In this document: positions 29,446-37,942 of the stretch, in pieces
Layout: every line of letters begins with the position of its first letter
Position numbering within the stretch: position 1 is the stretch's first letter
Assembly (NCBI RefSeq): GCF_003641145.1
Contig: NZ_CP032744.1
Coordinates: 1,178,001 to 1,242,000, forward strand
Length of the DNA stretch: 64,000 bases
Direction: 5' to 3'
DNA from: Lactiplantibacillus paraplantarum
GTDB lineage: Bacteria; Bacillota; Bacilli; Lactobacillales; Lactobacillaceae
Position numbers and translations under genes: made by a program
The notes under the pieces: model-generated
Databases searched by the model: none
The model's input: the letters and a program-made list of their open reading frames with translations, nothing else
Told to the model about the DNA's origin: nothing

Positions 29446-30412
29446 CGCATTGTGCTGGTTATTATTTGTCATGAATCATGATTAAAAATAGCCATTTAGT
29501 TGGCTTACTATTCGTCATTATATGCGCGTCCGATCCGACCTCCGGGGCTGGGTGCCAATTGCTGGAACGCAGCCGACGTCGATTTGAGCTCACGCAGAAG
29601 CCCACTGCGCAATCTCAAATACGAGTCTTATTCTAAGCCGGAAGCAGGTCACTTCCAGCTAAGAATAATTTGGCTACTGAGCATTGTCACCCAGCCCCTC
29701 CGGTCTAAAAGCCTGTGAGGGGCCACGGCTTTGGGCCTAGCCAACGCAGGCTTCAGTGGCACCGAGCATGTTTCGGTGCCATTCGAATGGCTGATAAACG
29801 ATCACGCTGCTTAATACAATTGATTGTGGAATAGTTGTTGTGTGGAACTTTTAGCTAACCATGGTGTTAGTCTAAGTCAGTTGTTTGAAACGCTTAATTA
29901 TTAGCATGGTAACTAAAAACCGAATAGCTGATTGCAGCTTAAGCTGTTGCTGTATATGAAACAACGACTAGTTTAATTAAAGTTGAGTCCATCAATAACT
30001 GCATTCAAACACGATCCCGGCTGGAAGGTATTTCTGACAATGCTCAGTGATTTAAGAGTGTGCGGTTCAGACGGGTGGGATTGAGGATTAGCCTAGCTAG
30101 GGCGTTAAGCGGCGGGCTTCCGCTTGGCGTCATAGCGTCCCTAACCGGAAGTCTCAGTCTGACCCGCACACGTTTCGTCAATATGGCATTAGGGCGTGGA
30201 AGACCAGTATTTGAGACGTGGACTTCGGCTCAAATCTGTGTCCACCACGTTCCAGCAATTGGCAGGAATGCCTGAAAGCCGGCGTAGAACGCGCTAATCA
30301 AGTGATTTTTCGTTAAATGTACGATTTTCGGCGGACTCAGCTAGTAGCTTTTAAACTTAGAAATGGCTATTTTTAATCGTGATTCATACTAAACAATAAC
30401 TAGTACAATGTG
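29446..30412. repeat. Non-coding repeat bounded by ~52-bp terminal inverted repeats, copy 2 (967 bp)
   Basis: The left end (29446-29497) and the inverted right end agree over about 52 positions with 8 mismatches; the inner 27 bp differ only once (ATGAATCATGATTAAAAATA... at the left). It shares large blocks with the element at 11068-11710 and has about 300 bp more. An internal inverted repeat (GCCAATTGCTGGAACG near 29551, its complement near 30246) and a GCCCCTC/GAGGGGC hairpin make it strongly structured. No transposase frame is found; the 71-72-codon ORFs in it are not convincing proteins. Confidence 0.82.
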
Positions 30413-30426
30413 TAATTTCCATTCGT

Positions 30427-30465
30427 AAAAAGGACTGCTAATCAATTAATTTGGCAGTTCTTTTT
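30427..30465 (+). terminator. Hairpin after the repeat element
   Basis: AAAAAGGACTGC pairs with GGCAGTTCTTTTT around an AT-rich loop; usable as a terminator on both strands. Confidence 0.6.
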
Positions 30466-30487
30466 GTTATGGTGAGCAATCATAGTA

Positions 30488-30537
30488 TTAAAAACCGTTC
30501 AACCATTGGAAATACCAGCTGGGTTGAACGGTTTTTA
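30488..30537 (-). terminator. Terminator of the LysR gene
   Basis: AAAAACCGTTCAACC and GGTTGAACGGTTTTT form a 15-bp stem; the T-run lies on both strands, so it can act in either direction just behind the LysR stop at 30543. Confidence 0.85.
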
Positions 30538-30542
30538 ATGCT

Positions 30543-31490
30543 TTATGAAATCGTTGATGATTGTGCCAGATCGGCTTCTAACTGGGTTAAGAAGATCGTC
30601 ACCAAGTCTTTTTCTACCTTATTCAGTGAATGCTCAGCCGGAAAGGCAATGAAGTAATTCAGCGACATTAGTGCTTGGGGCAGGGGTAAGATGTTATAAC
30701 GCTCCGGATCAGGTGGCGTATGGACACTGTCTGGTAAAAAGGTAACACCCAATCCAGCGGTGGCGAGTTTGGTGATGGTGGCGGTATTCGTGCTCTCAAT
30801 CACGATATTCGGTGTCACGCTGTGCTTTTGTAATAAATAGTCAACTTGGCGTCGAATCGATGACCCGTGGGGCGACAAGACTAGCGGCGCTTGTAGCAGG
30901 TCGTTAAGCAGTAACGCCCCCGGGTTAATGAAGGGCTGATGTGGTTGGTACCATTTAACGGTGTTCGGGATAATCGCGTAGTAACCGTCACGCCCACGAT
31001 CATAGCTTTCAAGTCCCGGCGCGATGGTTTCAGGATTCTGACCAATCCAAAAGTCCAGCTCACCGTGTAGCACCCGTTGTTCATTGCGAGCTGCGATATC
31101 TTCCGTTAATTCGATTTTGGTGGTTGGGTGAACCTTCAAAAAAGCAGGTAAGAATAAGGGTAATAAGTAATAGCCGAGACTAGATAAGACGCCCAGCCGA
31201 ATCACTTGTTGGTTGGCATGCGTGTATTGCCTAATTTGTTTATTAAAGTGATCCTTCTCGTTTTCAAGTGCCGTCAAATATTGATAATAAGTGCGCCCAG
31301 CCGTGGTCAGGCGCAGCGGGGTAACCTCACGATTGATAATGGTGATGCCCAGTTCCTTTTCAACGTTGCGAATGCTTTGGGTGAGGTAGGGTTGTGAAAT
31401 GTAGAGATCTTTGGCCGCTCGGGTAAAGTTGCCATGTTTGAGCAACACATCTAAGAACCGTCGCATTTCGCTGGAATCTGATTTTGGCAT
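30543..31490 (-). CDS. hcrR: LysR-family regulator of hydroxycinnamate reduction (HcrR-like)
   Basis: A 315-residue LysR-type regulator. The N-terminal helix-turn-helix reads FTRAAKDLYISQPYLTQSIRNVEKELG (about residues 21-47), and the rest is the periplasmic-binding-like effector domain. Start 31490 with gaggaagg upstream. It is divergent from the two-gene flavin reductase set at 31834 and 32451, the arrangement of the L. plantarum hcrRABC locus as I recall it, where the regulator responds to hydroxycinnamic acids. The name rests on synteny and family, not on a search. Confidence 0.82.
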   Translation of the reverse strand: MPKSDSSEMRRFLDVLLKHGNFTRAAKDLYISQPYLTQSIRNVEKELGITIINREVTPLRLTTAGRTYYQYLTALENEKDHFNKQIRQYTHANQQVIRLGVLSSLGYYLLPLFLPAFLKVHPTTKIELTEDIAARNEQRVLHGELDFWIGQNPETIAPGLESYDRGRDGYYAIIPNTVKWYQPHQPFINPGALLLNDLLQAPLVLSPHGSSIRRQVDYLLQKHSVTPNIVIESTNTATITKLATAGLGVTFLPDSVHTPPDPERYNILPLPQALMSLNYFIAFPAEHSLNKVEKDLVTIFLTQLEADLAQSSTIS

Positions 31491-31609
31491 GAAGAACCTT
31501 CCTCTCGCATTGTGATTAGGTGAGTATTTGTTTGATTTCTGATTTGGTCATGTTGAGTTAGTTACATAACCATAAGTACATTCAAAACATGTTCAATAAG
31601 TTCTGTCAA

Positions 31610-31643
31610 CATTATGACGATAGTGGCTAAACAGCATTATGAC
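31610..31643. promoter_or_regulatory. Direct repeat CATTATGAC in the hcr control region
   Basis: CATTATGAC at 31610-31618 and 31635-31643, 25 bp apart, between the LysR gene and the reductase genes; a candidate operator. The 343-bp gap also holds a half-conserved cre-like site ending AGCGCTTTCA (31730-31743) and otherwise no gene. Confidence 0.4.
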
Positions 31644-31833
31644 CAACCATTTTAACATGATTAATTTTAACGCGAATCATCGACATAGTAAATTTGTTAT
31701 CAAGGTATAGATAAATAAATATTTCACAAGCTTAGCGCTTTCACGTACACTAATCAGTATTAGGAGTGGCCGACTATTTAGTTACCGCTCGTCAATAATG
31801 ACTGATTAAACCATCATGGGAGGACCTGAAATT

Positions 31834-32448
31834 ATGAAATTTATTGGGATTGTTGGGACTAATGCAACCAAATCCACTAACCGGCAGTTATTGCAATATA
31901 TGCAACGGCATTTTCAACAACAAGCCACTGTTGAAATTTGTGAAATAAAAGATTTACCAGCTTTTAATGAAACGGAGGACCGGACGGCACCGGTTGCGAT
32001 TCAGCAGCTTAGCGATAAAATCGTCGCAGCTGACGGGGTGATTTTTGCCACACCAGAATATGATCATTCAATTCCGGCGGCACTGAAAAGTGCAATCGAA
32101 TGGCTGTCTTATACCACGCGGCCGTTAATCAATAAACCCGTCATGATTGTTGGGGCCTCCAATGGTTCGCTAGGAACGTCACGAGCACAGGCGCACTTAC
32201 GCCAGATTTTAGAAGCGCCGGAATTAAAGGCATTAGTCATGCCAAATATTGAATACTTACTAGGCCGCTCACTACAAGCTTTTGATGATCAGGGTGACCT
32301 GACCTATCCGGATAAGGTTCAGGAATTAGACAATGCGTTTGGCGAATTCGTCGATTTTGTGGATTTGACGAATAAGATTATGCCATCGAGTCAGTTCTTC
32401 GAAAAAAGTAAGCAGTTCTCATGGCGACAAGTGACTGGGGAGGAATAG
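31834..32448 (+). CDS. hcrA: NAD(P)H-dependent FMN reductase (HcrA-like)
   Basis: A 204-residue flavodoxin-fold oxidoreductase of the FMN_red family that transfers hydride from NAD(P)H to flavin. Typical sequence: [21 protein letters not shown] at the N-terminus (phosphate-binding loop) and [24 protein letters not shown] (flavin contact). Start ATG 31834 follows gggagga; the frame from 31816 is not used. Its sequence is clearly paralogous to the first 190 residues of the next gene product, from which it is separated by two bases. Together they resemble the hydroxycinnamate reductase pair HcrA/HcrB. Confidence 0.85.
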   Translation: MKFIGIVGTNATKSTNRQLLQYMQRHFQQQATVEICEIKDLPAFNETEDRTAPVAIQQLSDKIVAADGVIFATPEYDHSIPAALKSAIEWLSYTTRPLINKPVMIVGASNGSLGTSRAQAHLRQILEAPELKALVMPNIEYLLGRSLQAFDDQGDLTYPDKVQELDNAFGEFVDFVDLTNKIMPSSQFFEKSKQFSWRQVTGEE

Positions 32449-32450
32449 AC

Positions 32451-34889
32451 ATGAAATTTGTTGGAATTGTTGGCACGAACGCACGCCATTCTTATAATCG
32501 GATGTTACTGGAATTTATGCAACACCACTTTGCGACGCAGGCTGAAATCGAAATTTTAGAATTGGCTGATGTCCCAATGTTTGATGAATCGAACGATCAA
32601 ACTGACAGTACCGTCATTCAAAAATTTGCCACCAAAATTGCGGCCGCTGACGGGGTTATCATTGCCTCACCGGAACACAATCATTCCGTGCCTTCCGCAT
32701 TGAAAAGCATTATTGAATGGTTATCGTTCAAAATTCACCCATTAGATGGTCAAGCGGTGATGATTGTTGGCGCTTCATACAGCGTTCAAGGCTCATCGCG
32801 CGCGCAACTGCACCTGCGCCAAATTTTGGATGCTCCCGGCGTTAACGCCAGTGTTATGCCTGGTTCGGAATTCTTATTAGGTCGGGCCCAAACGGCTTTT
32901 GATGACCAGGGTAACTTAAAGGTTCAGGGCACTGTCGATTTCCTTGATAGTTGTTTTGCAAAATTTCAGAAATTTGCAACTATTGTGGCCGAGATGCGCG
33001 CACCAGAAGCCTTGAGCTTTGCCCCTGGAACGTATCAAGTGACGGCCACTGGTCATAATGGTGAATTGCCAATGCGGGTGATCCTCTCCGCTGACCGGAT
33101 TGAAAATATCGAAATTGATACCAGTAGTGAAACGCAGGGGATTGCCGATGTTGCCTTTGAACGCATTCCTAAGGAAATTATCGCGGGGCAAACGCTAGCT
33201 GTTGATGCGATTTCTGGGGCATCAATTACTAGTCATGGGGTTATCGACGGGGTCGCCCGTGCGGTTAAAGAAGCTGGCGCCAATCCCGATGATTTGAAGA
33301 AACGGCGTGCGACTAAGCAAACAGTCCAATCAGCGGTCAAAGAAGTGACAACTGATGTCGTGGTAGTTGGTGCTGGTGGGGCTGGTTTGACGGCGGCGGC
33401 CAAAGTATTACAGGCTGGTCATCAAGCCGTTGTCTTAGAAAAGTTCCCAGCCGTGGGCGGTAATACCGTTCGTGCTGGGGGCCCCATGAACGCAGCTGAT
33501 CCGGATTGGCAACGACAATTTGCAGCCTTGCCGGGTGAAAAGCAAACGTTGAAGGATCTGAGTGAGCGTGATGAAAGTACGATTGCTCCTGAATATCGGG
33601 CTGATTTTCGTGAATTGAAACAGCAGATTGAAGCATACCTGACTGCCAACACCAATCAGCAGGGCACCTTATTTGATTCAACCTTGTTACACCGGATTCA
33701 AACGTATTTAGGTGGTCAACGGACCGATTTGAATGGTCAAGAGATTCATGGTCAGTATGATTTGGTGAAAGAATTGACTGACAATGCCCTGGATTCAGTC
33801 AAGTGGTTACAATCGATTGGCGTGAAATTTGATGAAAGTCAAGTGACGATGCCAGTTGGTGCGATCTGGCGCCGTGGACATAAACCAATGGGCGATTTAG
33901 GCTTTGCTTACATTAAGACGTTGCGTGCCTTTGTTGAACAACAGGGTGGCACGATTATGACGGAAACCCCAGTGCAAGAATTATTGGTGACGGATGGGCA
34001 AGTTCGCGGGGTCATTGCGACTAATGTGGCTCATGAGAAAGTTATTATCCACGCTGATGCGGTGATTTTAGCTTCGGGTGGTTTCGCTGCGAATACTAAA
34101 ATGTTACAAAAGTACAATACGTACTGGACGGCCATTGACGATGATGTCAAGACGACTAATTCACCGGCGATGACTGGTGATGGAATTCGGCTAGGAACTA
34201 GCGTTGGTGCAGCATTAGTGGGGATGGGCTTCTCACAAATGATGCCGGTATCTGATCCGGAGACTGGTGAATTATTCAGTGGGCTACAGGTGCCACCGGC
34301 TAACTTCGTGATGGTGAACCAGCAAGGGAAGCGATTTGTCAATGAGTACGGCAGTCGTGATGAGTTAACTCAGGCGGCCATTGATAATGGGAGTCTCTTC
34401 TATCTAATTGCCGATAATGAAATTAAAAAGACGGCCTACAACACGACACAAGCTAAAATTGACCAGCAGGTGGCGAATGGTACCTTGTTCCGTGCTGATA
34501 CGTTGGCAGAGTTGGCGCAACAAATTGGCATGGACCCGGCGGTCTTGACTAAGACGATTGCAGACTACAATCGTTACGTTGATGCCGGTAAAGATCCTGA
34601 ATTTCATAAGACGGCCTTTGATTTGAAAGTTGCCGTGGCACCATTTTACGCAACGCCGCGTAAACCAGCTACCCACCACACGATGGGTGGCTTGAAGATC
34701 GATACCGATGCCCACGTCTTAAATACGGACGGTCGGATTATCAACGGTTTATACGCGGCGGGAGAAGTAGCCGGCGGCATTCACGCAGGTAATCGGCTAG
34801 GTGGTAACTCGCTTAGTGATATCTTTACATTCGGTCGAATCGCGGCTGCTCATGCTGTCGCTGAGCACGTTGATTCGGTGACGGCCTAA
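32451..34889 (+). CDS. hcrB: Three-domain flavoprotein reductase: FMN_red + FMN-binding + FAD fumarate-reductase-like (HcrB-like)
   Basis: An 812-residue soluble flavoprotein. Domains: FMN_red (1-185, [19 protein letters not shown]), FMN_bind (about 190-275) with the covalent-FMN acceptor motif [12 protein letters not shown] near residue 255, and FAD_binding_2 (about 300-805) starting [13 protein letters not shown] and ending [20 protein letters not shown]. Such proteins pass electrons from NADH through FMN to FAD and reduce fumarate-like or cinnamate double bonds. There is no signal peptide, so it acts in the cytoplasm. An ApbE-type flavin transferase is needed to attach FMN and must lie outside the window. 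Start ATG 32451 follows ggggagga. The hydroxycinnamate assignment is from synteny. Confidence 0.87.
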   Translation: MKFVGIVGTNARHSYNRMLLEFMQHHFATQAEIEILELADVPMFDESNDQTDSTVIQKFATKIAAADGVIIASPEHNHSVPSALKSIIEWLSFKIHPLDGQAVMIVGASYSVQGSSRAQLHLRQILDAPGVNASVMPGSEFLLGRAQTAFDDQGNLKVQGTVDFLDSCFAKFQKFATIVAEMRAPEALSFAPGTYQVTATGHNGELPMRVILSADRIENIEIDTSSETQGIADVAFERIPKEIIAGQTLAVDAISGASITSHGVIDGVARAVKEAGANPDDLKKRRATKQTVQSAVKEVTTDVVVVGAGGAGLTAAAKVLQAGHQAVVLEKFPAVGGNTVRAGGPMNAADPDWQRQFAALPGEKQTLKDLSERDESTIAPEYRADFRELKQQIEAYLTANTNQQGTLFDSTLLHRIQTYLGGQRTDLNGQEIHGQYDLVKELTDNALDSVKWLQSIGVKFDESQVTMPVGAIWRRGHKPMGDLGFAYIKTLRAFVEQQGGTIMTETPVQELLVTDGQVRGVIATNVAHEKVIIHADAVILASGGFAANTKMLQKYNTYWTAIDDDVKTTNSPAMTGDGIRLGTSVGAALVGMGFSQMMPVSDPETGELFSGLQVPPANFVMVNQQGKRFVNEYGSRDELTQAAIDNGSLFYLIADNEIKKTAYNTTQAKIDQQVANGTLFRADTLAELAQQIGMDPAVLTKTIADYNRYVDAGKDPEFHKTAFDLKVAVAPFYATPRKPATHHTMGGLKIDTDAHVLNTDGRIINGLYAAGEVAGGIHAGNRLGGNSLSDIFTFGRIAAAHAVAEHVDSVTA

Positions 34890-34976
34890 GGTAATTGTTA
34901 AGTCACTGCGTTGGTTCAGTTTCGTTAGTGTATAATCGACCGTAGAGAGAAGCAAATCGACAAGGGAGATTATCAT

Positions 34977-35537
34977 ATGCAAAAACCAATGCCAGTCGCG
35001 GTGACGAATATCGCGGGTAATATTACGCATCAACCAGCTTATATGACGATTGTTTTAAATGATCATAAGTATTCGACTGCGCGTAAAAAGACGCCGTTTA
35101 TCTTGAAAGCCTTAAATGAGGGTGCGGCTGCGCATGGGCGTTTGACGATCACGCCTAGTAGACTGAGTTTTGCTGATGAGCGCGGCCAAGTCTTTCAAAC
35201 CTTGGCACCAACCCCCGCGGTTATCACGGATGTTCAACTGGGCTTATATCGGTCGATTGTGCGGCAACTGGGTAATGGCGTACGAATGAAGGCCCGCTAT
35301 ACGTTGGCGGTGACGTTAACTAGTGATACTGCCGCCTATCAAATGTTAAATACTGATTTGGCTGTTCTTAGACCGCTGTTGGCTTGGATCGCAGACTTTC
35401 ATCTGCACTTAACCGATTCGTTACACTTGGCAACCGGTGACCTCGATTGGCCCAATTTGACAGCTGATCAATTTGAAGCATTGACAAAGGGCACCCCGTA
35501 CTTTGCTTGGCAACAGACGATTGGGGCCCACTGGTAA
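34977..35537 (+). CDS. hcrC: Conserved protein of unknown function following hcrB (HcrC position)
   Basis: A 186-residue soluble protein without recognised motifs, beginning MQKPMPVAVTNIAGNITHQP and ending YFAWQQTIGAHW. It is Thr/Ala-rich with mixed alpha/beta pattern. A strong aagggag site precedes ATG 34977. It lies 87 bp behind hcrB in the same direction, with TTCGTTAGTGTATAAT in the gap that could give it a promoter of its own (-10 TATAAT). The name is given by position in the L. plantarum hcr locus; no biochemical role is claimed. Its terminator downstream has been split by an IS element. Confidence 0.6.
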   Translation: MQKPMPVAVTNIAGNITHQPAYMTIVLNDHKYSTARKKTPFILKALNEGAAAHGRLTITPSRLSFADERGQVFQTLAPTPAVITDVQLGLYRSIVRQLGNGVRMKARYTLAVTLTSDTAAYQMLNTDLAVLRPLLAWIADFHLHLTDSLHLATGDLDWPNLTADQFEALTKGTPYFAWQQTIGAHW

Positions 35538-35550
35538 AAAAGTTAAAAAC

Positions 35551-35579
35551 TAAAAAAACGAAGCCAGACTTTCGAAAAT
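35551..35579 (+). terminator. Left half of a terminator split by an IS element
   Basis: AAAAAAACGAAGCCAGACTTT is complementary (two mismatches or wobbles) to the right half at 37077-37099. The two halves would form one 24-bp bidirectional terminator between hcrC and ntd if the IS were removed. The last three bases, AAT, are the target duplication. Confidence 0.75.
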
Positions 35580-35586
35580 TAAAGTG

Positions 35587-35625
35587 AACCCCTAAGGTTG
35601 GACACCAAATCTAACCTTGGGGGTT
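35587..35625 (+). promoter_or_regulatory. Fold-back hairpin at IS left end covering the OrfA Shine-Dalgarno
   Basis: 35587-35602 pairs with 35610-35625 over 16 positions (two G-U), loop of seven. The right arm contains TTGGGGG, the ribosome binding site of OrfA (ATG at 35631). Transcripts entering from outside would form it; a transcript starting inside the IS would not. Confidence 0.65.
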
Positions 35626-35630
35626 TTACT

Positions 35631-36158
35631 ATGTCAAAATTTAATTTAGAACTTCGAATAAAGGTCGTTACTGAATACTTATCTGGTAAAGGTTCACCGT
35701 CTCTAGCTAAGAAGTATCGCATTAGCAATCATGCAATCATTCTGGGTTGGGTTCATCGATTTGAGCGGCGAGGTATTGAAGGTCTAAAAGACCGGTCAAT
35801 GTCCCAAGAATATTCTAGTCAGTTCAAAGTCGATGTATTAAACTGGAGGAAACGAAATCAAGCTTCGCTTCCAGTGACTGCCTTACACTTTGACTTGTCG
35901 TCGCCAAGTACGATTTGGCAGTGGGAAAAACACTTCCAGGAATCTGGAATAGCGGGACTTGAGTGCAAACGAGGGAATCCTAAGACCATGGCCAAACACA
36001 AGCAGAACAACCCCAAACCTGAAAAACCACAGACTCCAGCCGCAGAATTGAAGCAGCTAAAACAAGAGAATCAAATGTTAAAAATAGAAAATGAATTCTT
36101 AAAAAAACTCGATGCCTTAGCACGAAAGAAGTCAAAACACACGAACTCATCGAACTAG
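35631..36158 (+). CDS. IS3-family transposase OrfA (DNA-binding part)
   Basis: A 175-residue protein with two helix-turn-helix segments (GSPSLAKKYRISNHAIILGWVHRF and SLPVTALHFDLSSPSTIWQWEKHF), followed by a leucine-zipper-like coiled coil (LKQLKQENQMLKIENEFLKKL). These are the DNA recognition and multimerisation parts of IS150-type transposases. Start ATG 35631 behind the terminal hairpin. Near its end the run TTAAAAAAAC (A7 at 36101-36107) is a -1 slippery site that yields the OrfAB fusion. Confidence 0.92.
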   Translation: MSKFNLELRIKVVTEYLSGKGSPSLAKKYRISNHAIILGWVHRFERRGIEGLKDRSMSQEYSSQFKVDVLNWRKRNQASLPVTALHFDLSSPSTIWQWEKHFQESGIAGLECKRGNPKTMAKHKQNNPKPEKPQTPAAELKQLKQENQMLKIENEFLKKLDALARKKSKHTNSSN

Positions 36159-37039
36159 TAGACGAGTTAAGGCAGAATTTTCAAGTTTCCATCAAACTAG
36201 TTCTTAAGGCTGTTCGTATTCCTCGCAGCACGTATTATTATGCTAAGGAGCATCGTGGTCGTAACTTAGATGATTCACAAATTATTCAGGCAATTGATGA
36301 GATTCGTCAACAAGATCCAAAATATACTCGGAAATACGGGTACCGACGAATAACCGGTGCTTTACATGACGCTTATGGCTTTAAAATCAATCATAAGCGG
36401 GTCTTACGGATTATGCGGGAACAAGACTGGCTATGTGGCGCCTTTAATCGGCAGAAACGAAAGTATAATTCTTACAAGGGAACTGTTGGCGTCATCGCCC
36501 CAAATCGACTTAAGCGACGATTCAAAACAGATCGGCCTTACCAGAAGTTAGTCACCGACGTCAGTGAATTTCGATATGGGAACCAAAGCCAAAATGAACG
36601 GGTTTATTTAGAACCAGTCCTCGACCTCTTCAATGGAGAGGTTCTGGCTTTCAATATCAGTGACCACCCGACCGTTGAATTCGCTTTAAAGCCTTTGAAA
36701 GAAGCCCTAAATCAAATACCGGTGTTAGATTATCGGACGACTGTCCATACTGACCAAGGGTTTCAGTATCAGCATCGCCACTGGCAAAACACGCTTAAAG
36801 AGCACCATGTATTTCAGAGTATGTCGCGTAAAGCCACTTGTCTCGACAACGCCGCCATGGAGTCGTTTTTTCACATTATGAAAGTCGAGGTTATGGATGA
36901 ACATTTTGAGACCAAAACAGCGCTTATCGAAGCTATGAACGAATGGATAGACTTCTACAATCATCGGCGCATCAAAACAAAACTGGACGGCAAGTCCCCG
37001 ATAAAATACCGGGAACTTACCGTCCAGAAAGCAGCTTAA
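36107..37039 (+). CDS. IS3-family transposase OrfB (DDE catalytic part), made by -1 frameshift
   Basis: The -1 frame is open from the A7 run (36101-36107) to the stop at 37039, about 310 codons, including the HTH_21-like start (RIPRSTYYYAKEHRG), GYRRITGALHDAYGF, and the rve integrase core: first Asp in VTDVSEFRY, second in HTDQGFQYQHRHW, Glu in LDNAAMESFFHIMK. No ATG is found in this frame before 36413, so translation depends on the frameshift from OrfA. The product would be the full OrfAB transposase. All catalytic residues are intact. Confidence 0.9.
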   Translation, partial: TRCLSTKEVKTHELIELVDELRQNFQVSIKLVLKAVRIPRSTYYYAKEHRGRNLDDSQIIQAIDEIRQQDPKYTRKYGYRRITGALHDAYGFKINHKRVLRIMREQDWLCGAFNRQKRKYNSYKGTVGVIAPNRLKRRFKTDRPYQKLVTDVSEFRYGNQSQNERVYLEPVLDLFNGEVLAFNISDHPTVEFALKPLKEALNQIPVLDYRTTVHTDQGFQYQHRHWQNTLKEHHVFQSMSRKATCLDNAAMESFFHIMKVEVMDEHFETKTALIEAMNEWIDFYNHRRIKTKLDGKSPIKYRELTVQKAA

Positions 37040-37070
37040 TAAAGTTGTCCAATTTTAAGGGTTCACTTTA

Positions 37071-37099
37071 AATATTCGAAAATCTGACTTCGTTTTTTA
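37071..37099 (-). terminator. Right half of the IS-split terminator
   Basis: TTCGAAAATCTGACTTCG followed by TTTTTT on the plus strand; complementary to 35552-35574. On the minus strand it lies immediately behind the ntd stop codon at 37100, so ntd has lost its complete terminator. Confidence 0.75.
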
Positions 37100-37540
37100 T
37101 TATAAAATTTCTCCGACAAAGTCGCCTTGGGGCAATTGTTTGAAATCGTAAGTTTTGAAATCACGCACTTGTTTCGTATACCAATGCAAACTTTCAGTAA
37201 TCATCAGGTTAACGGCCTCATCCTTTTCTTGCAAGGCCAGGATGGGCAAGTCGCGCATGGTGGCCACGCCCAGTTCGTAGGCAGTGCCAGAATCCAAGTT
37301 TTTGGCCTCGAAGTCTAAGACGGTCACGATGACTTGGGCGGCTGCAATCTGAGCCATATCACGGTGAAAAATTTCCGTGGCCCAAGTCTTGGTAAACTGT
37401 TCGGCTTGAGCGTCTTGGTGTAGACGTGGCGAATAAAAATCAGTGACCGTTGGATTTTGGGCGAGGGCTTCCTCAAGTTGAGTGACCCGCGTCACTTGTT
37501 CAGGACTGAAAAATGGACTAGCAATATAGATTTGTGCCAT
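37100..37540 (-). CDS. ntd: Nucleoside 2-deoxyribosyltransferase
   Basis: A 146-residue enzyme of the NDT family, which swaps bases between deoxynucleosides in lactobacilli. N-terminal AQIYIASPFFSPEQ and the active-site part DFEAKNLDSGTAYELGVA (nucleophile Glu in AYELG) are visible, as is the C-terminal region ESLHWYTKQVRDFKTYDF. Start at MAQIYIASPFF (37540), with aagggg in front; the longer frame from 37615 is rejected. The length is close to the family's usual 150-160. It is monocistronic on the minus strand. Confidence 0.88.
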   Translation of the reverse strand: MAQIYIASPFFSPEQVTRVTQLEEALAQNPTVTDFYSPRLHQDAQAEQFTKTWATEIFHRDMAQIAAAQVIVTVLDFEAKNLDSGTAYELGVATMRDLPILALQEKDEAVNLMITESLHWYTKQVRDFKTYDFKQLPQGDFVGEIL

Positions 37541-37942
37541 GAAAATACCCCTTAAAGTTAATTTAGTAAAAAAGACTAATGGCTTAATTTTAGAGAGTTT
37601 GAGGGCTAACGTCAATTCATTTTTAACTACTAAGCTAAGTTGCGTTGCAAATACTTATCATCGCTAGCAGCCGAAAATGGTTAGCACCGATGTCTTAACA
37701 TTAAGTGAAAATGTGCTGCACCAAAGTTAGTGACTACGATCTGCTGGGCCCACAACCTAATTAAAGCGGAGTGGCTATCTGGTCAAGAGCCATTCGTTTG
37801 TAAATTTACCGATGACAACTTATTAATAACACTGATGAAAAAGATGGGCTTAATATGAGGTGATAATAGAGCGATTAAAGCTTTTAATTAACGTTCTAAT
37901 TATCAATGTTGGTTGTGTTTGGAAGAGAGTGGAGGCGGTTTT
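37541..37942. other. Intergenic region between ntd and the adhesin gene, no gene seen
   Basis: 402 bp, AT-rich. It holds the divergent promoters of ntd and the adhesin, but I see no convincing ORF, hairpin terminator or conserved RNA motif. Confidence 0.5.

Larger units (their letters stand above)
35580..37070 (+). mobile_element. IS3-family (IS150 group-like) insertion sequence, 1491 bp, apparently intact
   Basis: Terminal inverted repeats: TAAAGTGAACCCCTAAGGTT at the left and the complement of TTAAGGGTTCACTTTA at the right. The flanking AAT (35577-35579 and 37071-37073) is a 3-bp target duplication, usual for this family. It carries OrfA and OrfB in overlapping frames with an A7 slippery run. 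The DDE residues are all present, so it could be active. Confidence 0.92.

Noticed and set aside
34797..35033. Minus-strand ORF of 78 codons between hcrB and hcrC
   Set aside because: It overlaps the coding ends of both genes, has no domain and no start signal.
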